A stretch of DNA of 64,000 nt from Chromatiales bacterium (lineage in GTDB: Bacteria; Pseudomonadota; Gammaproteobacteria; Steroidobacterales; Woeseiaceae): contig SHLT01000001.1 of NCBI GenBank assembly GCA_004282875.1, positions 1 to 64,000 on the forward strand. Direction: 5' to 3'. Both the position numbers and the translations under genes were made by a program. Below, one piece after another: positions 28,389 through 36,924 of this stretch. Within the stretch, counting starts at the first letter, position 1; every line of letters begins with the position of its first letter. The notes under the pieces are model-generated. The model was not told where the DNA came from and ran no database searches. It saw nothing but the letters and a program-made list of their open reading frames with translations.

Positions 28389-29902
28389 TCCGAGCAGAGC
28401 GGCAGGACCGCGTCGTCGGAAGGTTCCTGGTCGCCGTAGGCGCAGCGTACCCAGACATGAACAATCCGCCGGAAGAACCCGGACCGCGCCGTGTCGGTCT
28501 GCGCTGCAACGGCTCGAATGCAGGCGCCCTCTGTGGCGCTCCGCGGCAGTCGTACGCCGTGTTCCGTAACAGCCGCAAACACGCTGCCCCGATAGAGCAG
28601 GCTAAGCGCCTCGCGCTTGCTTCCTGCGCGCCAGGCGTTGAGAACCTCGGCGATGATGTCGTCGGGCAACTGGTCGGCGGTGAGTTCCCCGCCCGCGAGG
28701 TAAATCCTGCGCGCCGCTGGCCGGGTCGACGTTTCAAAGCCCACGTAGGGAAGCCAGCGATTGCGTGTCAGGAAGACGATCAACAGCAGAACGCCGACCA
28801 TAATCCAGAGACCGAATTCGACCATCAATGAGACCAGGTCGAACAGGCTCTCCAGCGCGGCTTCCAGCACGGACGTATCTCTATCAGGGGTTTCCTTCTC
28901 GGGCTCGTCCTTCCTGATGCGCTGCCATTCCTCGACCGTTTCCATCGTGTCGAGCGCGTCACTGGCCATGACGGACTCGATCGCGGGCCGAACGTCCTCG
29001 TCCGACCAGAAGCCCGCGAAGCCGGGATCGTCCTCAGCCGGCTGCTCCGCTTCCACCGCGTCGGTCTCCTGTGCATGCGCGGTTCCGGGCAGCACGACAG
29101 CCGGGGCGACAAACATCGCCATCACGACGGCGGCCGCGACCGTGCCGGCGCGACGCTGCACCATGCGACGGAACGCGACCTCGATATCCCAGGCCTCGAG
29201 CTGCGTCCGGCAGTTGATGTACAGGCCGAAGCCCGCGCCGACAAACCAGGGTTGCAGCGCCGTCTGTGCGGCATAGAAAACCAGCAGCCCGGCGGCAGTG
29301 GCGACGCGGCTCGAATCGAGCCAGAAAAGGTCCATCCAGGTATTGCCGAGCGTGTCGACGTACGCGTCCGGGATCAGCGCGTACCCGATCAGGATGATGC
29401 CGAAATACAGCGCGAGCACCAGGTGCTCGTAGGCGGCCGTGATGCCGACGCCGTAGTTGAAGATCTTCAGGTTCAGAACCTTGCTGCGGGCGCGTCGCGC
29501 CGCGCCGCTGAGCCCCTCCAGCTGCGTCACCGGCATGGCGACCGAGCGGGCAAAATGCAGGCGATACGGCGTGAACAGGAACAGGCGGTTCTTCCAGGCC
29601 AGCACCGGGACGGCTCGCAACGTTGCGCGCACGTTTGCGTCCTCGCCAAACAGCCGTCGCGAAATAATGCGCAGGATGGCGCCATCCGCCACGGGCTCGA
29701 ACCACCAGTACAGCAGAAGAGCGTAGGCCGCGTAAGGCGTGAAGAAGACCACCGCCATCGCAACGCCTAAAAGGGGCAGCGTGACTGCGAACCACACCGT
29801 GTAGATGGCGGCCGCATCGCGACGAATCATGCGCGCGCCGAAGTCGGTCGCCTCCCACTCGCTGCGGGGCCGCATCTCGACGGTCACGTTCTCAAGGTTC
29901 AT
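28358..29902 (-). CDS. DUF4129-containing membrane protein
   Basis: Several TM segments; C-terminal AWRAGSKREALSLLYRGSVFAAVTEHGVRLPRSATEGACIRAV. Confidence 0.75.
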   Translation of the reverse strand: MNLENVTVEMRPRSEWEATDFGARMIRRDAAAIYTVWFAVTLPLLGVAMAVVFFTPYAAYALLLYWWFEPVADGAILRIISRRLFGEDANVRATLRAVPVLAWKNRLFLFTPYRLHFARSVAMPVTQLEGLSGAARRARSKVLNLKIFNYGVGITAAYEHLVLALYFGIILIGYALIPDAYVDTLGNTWMDLFWLDSSRVATAAGLLVFYAAQTALQPWFVGAGFGLYINCRTQLEAWDIEVAFRRMVQRRAGTVAAAVVMAMFVAPAVVLPGTAHAQETDAVEAEQPAEDDPGFAGFWSDEDVRPAIESVMASDALDTMETVEEWQRIRKDEPEKETPDRDTSVLEAALESLFDLVSLMVEFGLWIMVGVLLLIVFLTRNRWLPYVGFETSTRPAARRIYLAGGELTADQLPDDIIAEVLNAWRAGSKREALSLLYRGSVFAAVTEHGVRLPRSATEGACIRAVAAQTDTARSGFFRRIVHVWVRCAYGDQEPSDDAVLPLCSEWPQHFGQVR

Positions 29903-30881
29903 TGCGACCCATCAGCCAGAAGTAGAAGATATGCAGCACCCAGAAAAACGACCCGACGGCGTACTTGAAGCTGAGCGGCGGCCAGGCTGTCGACGACCAG
30001 AACGCCTCCACGAACGCGGCCGCCACCAGCATCAGGGTGCCGCCATAGATTAAAGGCAAGCCGTCGCGAGCCCGGCTGCGGATCGCCTGCCAGCGCGACT
30101 TCCGGCCGGGCGCGAGTGCGCCGTAGCCGAGCATCAGTCCTACGCCGCCAAATATCGTAATAGCGGTCAGCTCGAAGGAGCTGTGCCCGATGACGAACGA
30201 TGAAAACGTCTCGGTGAAACCCGCCACCGTGAGGTGCGCCGTGATAGCGCCGAAGAACAGGCCGTTGAAGATGAGGAAGAACAGGCTGCCCAGACCAAAC
30301 AGCAGGCCGCCTGCAAAGGTGCGAAAGCCGATGCTGATGTTGTTGTAGATGTAAAAGCCGAACATCTGGATGTCCGAGCCCGAGTCGCGCTCCCGGCCCA
30401 GGACGTCGTTGGCCGGGTCGTACATCTCTTCCATTTGCGACACGTCGACAGGGTCGAGCAGCGAATAGATGATCTCGGGCTGCGCGACCACGGCCAGCGC
30501 CATGCCGACGGCCGGCAGATAGAACATCAAGGTCGAGGCGAGCATGAATCGCCACTGCTTGCGAAATGCGCCGGGAAACTCCCTGACGAGAAAATTGCCG
30601 ATCGCCGTAAAGAATGGCGTGCGTGTTCGATACAGATGCTGATGGCCATCGAGGGCCAGCTGGTTCAGGCGCTGCTGGAGACCGATGCTGTAGCGGCGAG
30701 TGCGCGCAAGCGCGAGGTGGTGGCAGATCTTGCGATACATGGCCGGAAAATTCTTGCTGATCGTTGCGACCGGGTCGTCGTCGGGACCGCGGCGACCGCG
30801 GGGCGCGGATAACACAGCGATCCATCGTTCAAAGGTAGCCCAGGACTCGGCATGGCGGGATTCGAAGGCCTCCTGTCTCAT
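29892..30881 (-). CDS. SpoIIM-like (stage II sporulation protein M family) membrane protein
   Basis: YIYNNISIGFRTFAGGLLFGLGSLFFLIFNGLFFGAITAHLTVAGF, GHSSFELTAITIFGGVGLMLG. Confidence 0.85.
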   Translation of the reverse strand: MRQEAFESRHAESWATFERWIAVLSAPRGRRGPDDDPVATISKNFPAMYRKICHHLALARTRRYSIGLQQRLNQLALDGHQHLYRTRTPFFTAIGNFLVREFPGAFRKQWRFMLASTLMFYLPAVGMALAVVAQPEIIYSLLDPVDVSQMEEMYDPANDVLGRERDSGSDIQMFGFYIYNNISIGFRTFAGGLLFGLGSLFFLIFNGLFFGAITAHLTVAGFTETFSSFVIGHSSFELTAITIFGGVGLMLGYGALAPGRKSRWQAIRSRARDGLPLIYGGTLMLVAAAFVEAFWSSTAWPPLSFKYAVGSFFWVLHIFYFWLMGRNEP

Positions 30882-31561
30882 GATGCGGACCGCTCGCCGA
30901 TCAACCAGTTCGCATGGCCCAACAGCCGGGCCCGGTCAGCATCTTCGAGAACCGGCGTAAGAATAGCGGCGAGTTCTTCCGCACGTTCTTCATTCAGGAG
31001 GTTGGCACGCTCACCGAAGCTGACGATCGCTTGCTGCTCGTCCAGCGTCATGCGGGCCTTCAGCGGCACCGGGGGCGTGCTGTCGGACTTGCCGCTCGCC
31101 TGGGTCTTCGGGGCATATACGACAATCGTGCCCGCGGCGAGGTCGCCAAGCCGCTGGAACTGCTTGCTGAGGAGCACCGATACGCAGCCAAACGCGTAGC
31201 AGCCGGGCAAGACGTCGACAAACCGGACGAGGTTGCGAAGCAATGACCCGGACCACCCCACCGGCGTGCCATTGGCGTTCATTACCCGGAGCCCCAGGGC
31301 GCGTTTCCCGGGTGTTGCACCGTGATTCAGAATCTCGAACAGGACGTTGTAAAACCAGAGCAGGACGAAAACGATGAGCAGGTAAATGCCGCCGCCGAGG
31401 TCGCCGAAAACCTGCAGAAAAATAGACAGGACGGTCAGCGTTGCTGACTTGATCAGGGCATCGATTAGCCAGGCGAGAGAACGGGGTGCGAGGCCCGCGA
31501 CCGGCAGGCGCAGCTCGACGCCCTCCGGCGTTCCGATGTTATAGGCGGTGTCGAGAAGCAA
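30878..31561 (-). CDS. RDD family membrane protein
   Basis: LAPRSLAWLIDALIKSA, NHGATPGKRALGLRVMNANG. Confidence 0.85.
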   Translation of the reverse strand: MLLDTAYNIGTPEGVELRLPVAGLAPRSLAWLIDALIKSATLTVLSIFLQVFGDLGGGIYLLIVFVLLWFYNVLFEILNHGATPGKRALGLRVMNANGTPVGWSGSLLRNLVRFVDVLPGCYAFGCVSVLLSKQFQRLGDLAAGTIVVYAPKTQASGKSDSTPPVPLKARMTLDEQQAIVSFGERANLLNEERAEELAAILTPVLEDADRARLLGHANWLIGERSAS

Positions 31562-31736
31562 CCGACTCAGTCTTTTCAGTTAGCGCACTCACGTGCGCCC
31601 AGATTATCGGTATCTGCCCGGCTATCGCAACTACCATGTACGTGGCAGAAAGCGGGTTCAGGCGTGTAATCCCGACGATGCCTCGATACCATGCGTACCA
31701 GCAGCCAACAACGAGCGTTTCAAAGGCAGATAAACC

Positions 31737-32921
31737 ATGAAAGACGTCGTAATCGTAGACAACGTGCGCACCGGACTCGCGAAGTCGTTTCGCGGTAGTT
31801 TCAACCTCACGCGCTCCGATGACATGGTCGCCCATGTGATTGACTCGCTGCTGGAGCGCAATCCGAAGGTATCGCCCGAGGAAGTCGAAGACGTAATCGT
31901 CGGCATGGCGATGCACGAGGGTGAGCAGAGCGGCAATATGGCACGCCTGTCGACGGTGCTTTCGACATTGCCGGTGACCACGGCAGCAGCCACGATCAAT
32001 CGATTCTGCTCCTCGGGCGTCCAGTCGATTGCCTACGCGGCCAACCAGATTGCGTCCGGTCAGACCCAGGTTGCAATGGCGGGTGGCGTCGAATCGATCT
32101 CGATGAACCAGCGACAAAAAGCCGCCGAATATCAGCAAAGCCCGCGCCTGCTCGAGGAGAAGCCTGAAGTCTTCATGGCGATGGGGAACACGGCCGAGGT
32201 TGTCGCGCGCCGCTACAACGTCACGCGCGAGGTGCAGGACGAGTATGCAGTGCAAAGCCAGGCGCGCTACGCGCAAGCCGTGGACGAGGGTCGCGTCGCC
32301 GATGAAATCGTGCCGATGAATGCGACGATGCTGCAGATCAATAAGGAGACCGGCGAGCAGAGCAAGGTAGACGTTGTTGTCGACCGCGATGAATGTAATC
32401 GTCCCGGCACGACGATGGAAGGACTTGCGGGACTGAAGCCGGCGTTCGAAGACGACGGCACGGTTACTGCCGGCAATGCCTCGCAGCTCAGCGACGGTGC
32501 ATCGATGACACTGCTGATGAGTGCCGAGCGTGCCGAGCAACTCGGACTCGAGCCCCTGGGCTTTTTCCGCGGCCTGGCGGTCGCAGGCTGCGAACCGGAT
32601 GAGATGGGCATCGGTCCGGTCTTTTCGGTACCGCGTCTGCTGACAAACGCCGGCATGTCGCTGAACGATATCGATTTGTGGGAATTGAACGAGGCGTTTG
32701 CCTCGCAGTGCGTTTACTGCCGCGATGCGCTCGAGATCGACAACGAGATCTACAACGTCAATGGTGGCAGCATCGCGATCGGACACCCGTTCGGCATGAC
32801 CGGCTCGCGCATGACAGGCAGCCTGCTGCGCGAGCTCAAGCGCCGCGGCAAGAAATACGGCGTGGTCACCATGTGTATTGGCGGCGGACAGGGCGCCTCG
32901 GCCCTGTTCGAAGCAACATAA
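31737..32921 (+). CDS. Acetyl-CoA C-acyltransferase (thiolase)
   Basis: INRFCSSGVQSIAYAANQI, NVNGGSIAIGHPFGMTGSRM, CIGGGQGAS. Confidence 0.92.
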   Translation: MKDVVIVDNVRTGLAKSFRGSFNLTRSDDMVAHVIDSLLERNPKVSPEEVEDVIVGMAMHEGEQSGNMARLSTVLSTLPVTTAAATINRFCSSGVQSIAYAANQIASGQTQVAMAGGVESISMNQRQKAAEYQQSPRLLEEKPEVFMAMGNTAEVVARRYNVTREVQDEYAVQSQARYAQAVDEGRVADEIVPMNATMLQINKETGEQSKVDVVVDRDECNRPGTTMEGLAGLKPAFEDDGTVTAGNASQLSDGASMTLLMSAERAEQLGLEPLGFFRGLAVAGCEPDEMGIGPVFSVPRLLTNAGMSLNDIDLWELNEAFASQCVYCRDALEIDNEIYNVNGGSIAIGHPFGMTGSRMTGSLLRELKRRGKKYGVVTMCIGGGQGASALFEAT

Positions 32922-32933
32922 GGGCGGTCTACG

Positions 32934-33401
32934 CTAGATACCGCTTCCCTTGGTGCTGCCCACCAGCTGCTCGCCGTTCATGTCGTAGACTGCGCAGAGT
33001 ACTTCGCGGTCATCCTGGCGCCAGCTTTCCGGCGACGGGTACATCGACGTCACTTCGAGCGTCGAAGACTGGTAGTCCGCGCCAACATAGGCCGTGAAAC
33101 GCTCCATGCAGGATTCAAATGCGAGATCGAGCATCGCGTCGTCGCCGGGGTATTCGTCAATGTTGACGTCGAACACGGCATACGTCTCATAGTCGTGAAG
33201 ATCCGAGCAGGGTACGCCGGGCACTGAACTGACTTCAGTGTCAGAGCTGGCGCTATTGAAGCAGTCGCCGACGCGGAGGCTGAACGCATCAACGCTACCT
33301 TCGCCCACGATTGCGCCGCTTTCGTCCCGGTCGGCAGTCGTTGATGCACCGTAGATGGCGAAGCCCGCAATCGCCGCAAGATAAACAGCCCAATTTTTCA
33401 T
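32934..33401 (-). CDS. Secreted/anchored protein, possibly septum-formation-domain-like
   Basis: N-terminal hydrophobic segment; LRVGDCFNSAS...VPCSDLHDYETYAVF resembles the family's GDCF...VPCSEPHxxE pattern. Confidence 0.45.
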   Translation of the reverse strand: MKNWAVYLAAIAGFAIYGASTTADRDESGAIVGEGSVDAFSLRVGDCFNSASSDTEVSSVPGVPCSDLHDYETYAVFDVNIDEYPGDDAMLDLAFESCMERFTAYVGADYQSSTLEVTSMYPSPESWRQDDREVLCAVYDMNGEQLVGSTKGSGI

Positions 33402-33517
33402 TTTGTCTCCCTGGCGCGATAGCGCGTCCATACACTGCCAAATCTTCGATTATCGGCCGCTGAAAACGAACGACGCAGGTCTCGTTTTTGACAAAACCCC
33501 CTCAAAAGCGGGGGAAA

Positions 33518-33535
33518 ATGGCCTGGACAGGCCAT
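33518..33535. promoter_or_regulatory. 18-bp palindrome ATGGCCTG-ga-CAGGCCAT upstream of the PhnD-like/GGDEF operon
   Basis: Perfect 8-bp arms read directly. Confidence 0.45.
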
Positions 33536-33757
33536 GATGAATGCCGATACCCGCATGTCCGGCCGCATCAACCCGGACCGCCACCCGGCGGAATCTCGAC
33601 GTTCTCGCGCTGGAGCAAGCGGCAAATGCGTGATTTGCGTCTCATCAGGCCCCGCCTACAATTTGGCATAATTTCAAGTACTTATCATTTACCTGGTCGC
33701 GAAGCGCGGAGACGAGCGTCCGACCAGAAACGTTGTCGGCATAGAACGAAATTCACG

Positions 33758-34711
33758 ATGCGCCATTTAACGAAAAACACCGTCGCGCGCCTGCTGCTGG
33801 TCGTGTTGCTCATCAGCGCCGCGAACGGTGTTGCCGACGACAACCACGACCACGACGCAATGCCGCGCCTGCTCGTCATGGCCGCGATCAGCGACAATCC
33901 GATGGGTATCCACGAGGTGATGCAACCGATGGCCGACTACATGGGCCGCAAGCTTGCCCCGATTGGCATCGAAAGCGTCAAAATCATTGTGGTGGACAAC
34001 CATGAGCAGATGGTGCTTCTACTGCACGAAAAAAAGGTGGACTGGATTACCGAAACGGCCTATTCCGCCGCACTACTTCAGAGTAGGGGCGGAGCCGAAA
34101 CCCTTGTGCGAAGGTGGAAGCAGGGCGTTCCCGACTACCGAAGCGTGGTATTTACGCGCAAGAGTCGCGACATTCAGAGCCTCGATGACCTGGTGAACCG
34201 CAGAATCGCGTTTCAGCACCGCGGCTCCACGACCGGCTATTTCGTCGTCGCGTCAGCATTGAAGTCCGCCGGCTATCGACTGCAGCAACTGGGATCCGTG
34301 TATGACCAACCGGCTGCCGGTGAATTGGGTTACGTGTTCTCGGGGGCCGAATACAACTCCGCAATCTGGGTTCACAAGGGCATCGTGGATGCCGGCGTCG
34401 TAAGCACTATTGACTGGCAGCAGGAGAGCATCCTGCCCGAGAAAATACGGGAAGACATGCGCATCATCTACACGAGCCCGCCCATTCCAAGGGCGCTGGA
34501 GCTGGTTCGTGGCGACCTCAATCCCGTCGTGAAGGCGGCGATGAAGCAGGCATTGCTGACGGCCCATCTCGATCCTGAGGCGAGCACGGCGCTGGCCGCG
34601 TATCAGGGCACCAGCAAGTTCGACGCGCTGGACGGAGACGCGGTCGCGGCGCTGCAGCTGATTGACGCTGCCATCGTGGCAGAGACCTCAGAACCGGTGA
34701 GCGCGCCGTGA
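33758..34711 (+). CDS. PhnD/SsuA/transferrin-like periplasmic substrate-binding protein
   Basis: Start reassigned to MRHLTKNTVARLLLVVLLISAANGVA; MGIHEVMQPMADYMGRKLAPIGIESVKIIVVDNHEQMVLLLHEKKVDWITE, RIAFQHRGSTTGYFV. Confidence 0.8.
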   Translation: MRHLTKNTVARLLLVVLLISAANGVADDNHDHDAMPRLLVMAAISDNPMGIHEVMQPMADYMGRKLAPIGIESVKIIVVDNHEQMVLLLHEKKVDWITETAYSAALLQSRGGAETLVRRWKQGVPDYRSVVFTRKSRDIQSLDDLVNRRIAFQHRGSTTGYFVVASALKSAGYRLQQLGSVYDQPAAGELGYVFSGAEYNSAIWVHKGIVDAGVVSTIDWQQESILPEKIREDMRIIYTSPPIPRALELVRGDLNPVVKAAMKQALLTAHLDPEASTALAAYQGTSKFDALDGDAVAALQLIDAAIVAETSEPVSAP

Positions 34712-36906
34712 AACAGGGTGTTCGTCTAAATCTGCAGGCGCGCTACACGGTACAGATAGCAATTATTATCGCCGTAATCGCCGTGAGTCTGACCTTGCTT
34801 TCCGCAATGCACTTCAGGTCCATGGCGAGCGAGATCAGTGGCGTGACGAGCGATTCATTCGCAATGCATTTGCACGACGAAGTACGTGAACGCGGCTGGA
34901 TTCTGGATCGTAACCTGGCGCCGAATCTCGCGATCCCGTTGCTGCATCTGGACATGCGGGCGATGCGTGAACAGCTGCAGGCGACGATTGCTCAGCAAGA
35001 TGTGATGTTCGCCTATGTTTACGATGTGAATGGGAAGATCGTTCATGATGGAAGCGACGAAGTCTCCCTGTACGGTCAGAACATCGATGAAAGCCTGGGC
35101 TGGCCGGCCAGCAAGTTATTGCGAGCGCACCAGCGTGTGGTAGGCGGCGTATTGCACGTTGTCTCACCCGTGCTACTTGGTGACAAGACCATGGGCGCTG
35201 TGGCGATCGGCGTTTCGCTCGATAGCGCGAACGCCAAGATTTCTGAACTGGAAGAAGACATAGAGGTCCTGCATTCAAAAAACAGGCGCGATGAACTACG
35301 GGTCGCTGGAGTCTTCACTGTCTTGTCGTTGGTGCTGGGTTCATTGTTCGCCCTGTTCGCCGGCTATCGGCTGGCCAAACCGATGCGCGTCCTTGCCCGC
35401 CAGGCACAACGTGTCGGCCAGGGCGTTTTCGAGGATGAGATCGACATTCAACGGAACGATGAAGTTGGAGATCTCGCGAACTCGTTTCGAACGATGAGCA
35501 ACGACTTGCAGGCAAGTAACAGGGAGATCAACTTCCTGGCGTACCACGACGTACTGACCGGTCTCCCCAACAGGGCGCGCTTCAGAGAGAAACTGGACGA
35601 GCTATGCGACAGCTGTAAAGAGTATGGATATCCGGGTGCCGTCTTGTTCGTCGATCTGGACGGATTCAAGCCCATCAATGACACGCTGGGACATTACGCG
35701 GGCGATGCATTGTTGTGCGAAGTGGCCGATCGGCTGCAACAATGCCTGCGAGCAGAACCCTGCCAAAAATGGTGTCTCGAGGGTGGCGAAGCACAGTCCG
35801 TGGCTCGCCTTGGTGGCGATGAGTTTGCGATTGCCCTTAAGGGTCTTGACGATCCGGAGGATGCTGCCCTGGTGGCGAAGAGGGTGCTCGCCGAGCTGTC
35901 GACGCGGTTTCGGATAGCGGGTGAAGACGTGACCATCGGCGCCAGCATAGGCATCGCTATTTGTCCCGACCACGGGCGCGAAGCTGACAGTCTGCTCGGG
36001 TTTGCGGACATGGCAATGTACAGCGTCAAACGCGACGGCAAACAGTCGTATCGTTTCTATGAAGAATTTATGTACGAGAGCACTCGCGACCGGGTTCATC
36101 TAATCAGGGACCTGCGTAGCGCACTCGACAATAACGAGCTGCAGCTTCGGTACCAGCCGATTGCCGTCAGCGAGAGTGGCAGAACGGTCGGCGCCGAAGC
36201 GCTGGTGCGCTGGCGCCACCCGGACCGCGGACTAATGCGAGCCGGCGAGTTTATAGACCTGGCCGAAAAATCGGGAGAAATAGGCCGCCTGGGCCGTTGG
36301 GTTCTGGATCGTGCTTGCCACGATCTGGCAGCCTGGAGAAAGCAAGGCATCGATGAGTTTTTTGTTTCCGTAAACTTCTCGTCGCAACAGATGCTGCACG
36401 ACGACCTGCCGGAATACGTTACTGCTTCGCTCGAGCGGCGCGGCTTGAGTACATCTGATATTCGGCTCGAAGCCGGGGAAGACCGGTTTTTCGCAGAAGC
36501 CGACGATGAGGTCGATCTTCTGAGTGCGTGGACAGCGGCCGGTTTCGAGGTCTGGGTCGACCAGTTCGGCTCGGGGCCCGCTTCGCTGCTCAATTTGCTG
36601 CGCGTACGGCCACACGGCGTCAAGCTCAGTCCGGCATTCATTTCGGACATCACGGTTGATCCGCGGGCACGGCAGTTCGTCGAGGGAATCCTGTCTTTCG
36701 CGAGAATGGTGAACCTGGATGTGTGTGCAGTGGGGGTTTCCAGCGAGGCCGCAGCCAAGTGGCTGCGAGAACACGGTTGCCGGTACTTGCAGGGGCAATA
36801 CCTCGGGCCGGAGCTTAGCGCATCGGACCTGGCCGACTACCTGGAATTCCAGCCAGCCGACGACCGCACGATAACGGGACGTTTCAAACTGGAAGCCCTG
36901 GTCTGA
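34708..36906 (+). CDS. Transmembrane HAMP-GGDEF-EAL protein; GGDEF intact, EAL degenerate
   Basis: Two TM segments around a periplasmic domain; RLGGDEFAI; EALVRW but DQFG, VKLSPAF, AVGVSSE. Confidence 0.88.
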   Translation: MKQGVRLNLQARYTVQIAIIIAVIAVSLTLLSAMHFRSMASEISGVTSDSFAMHLHDEVRERGWILDRNLAPNLAIPLLHLDMRAMREQLQATIAQQDVMFAYVYDVNGKIVHDGSDEVSLYGQNIDESLGWPASKLLRAHQRVVGGVLHVVSPVLLGDKTMGAVAIGVSLDSANAKISELEEDIEVLHSKNRRDELRVAGVFTVLSLVLGSLFALFAGYRLAKPMRVLARQAQRVGQGVFEDEIDIQRNDEVGDLANSFRTMSNDLQASNREINFLAYHDVLTGLPNRARFREKLDELCDSCKEYGYPGAVLFVDLDGFKPINDTLGHYAGDALLCEVADRLQQCLRAEPCQKWCLEGGEAQSVARLGGDEFAIALKGLDDPEDAALVAKRVLAELSTRFRIAGEDVTIGASIGIAICPDHGREADSLLGFADMAMYSVKRDGKQSYRFYEEFMYESTRDRVHLIRDLRSALDNNELQLRYQPIAVSESGRTVGAEALVRWRHPDRGLMRAGEFIDLAEKSGEIGRLGRWVLDRACHDLAAWRKQGIDEFFVSVNFSSQQMLHDDLPEYVTASLERRGLSTSDIRLEAGEDRFFAEADDEVDLLSAWTAAGFEVWVDQFGSGPASLLNLLRVRPHGVKLSPAFISDITVDPRARQFVEGILSFARMVNLDVCAVGVSSEAAAKWLREHGCRYLQGQYLGPELSASDLADYLEFQPADDRTITGRFKLEALV

Positions 36907-36924
36907 AGCGTCATCCCGATACTT

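Noticed and set aside
31539-32786. 415-aa reverse ORF over the thiolase
   Set aside because: Thiolase on the plus strand has the active-site Cys and C-terminal GHP motifs; reverse frame is a shadow.
33488-33757. N-terminal 90-residue extension of the PhnD-like ORF
   Set aside because: The internal start at 33758 gives a clean signal peptide; the upstream part is Pro/Arg-rich and overlaps inverted repeats.
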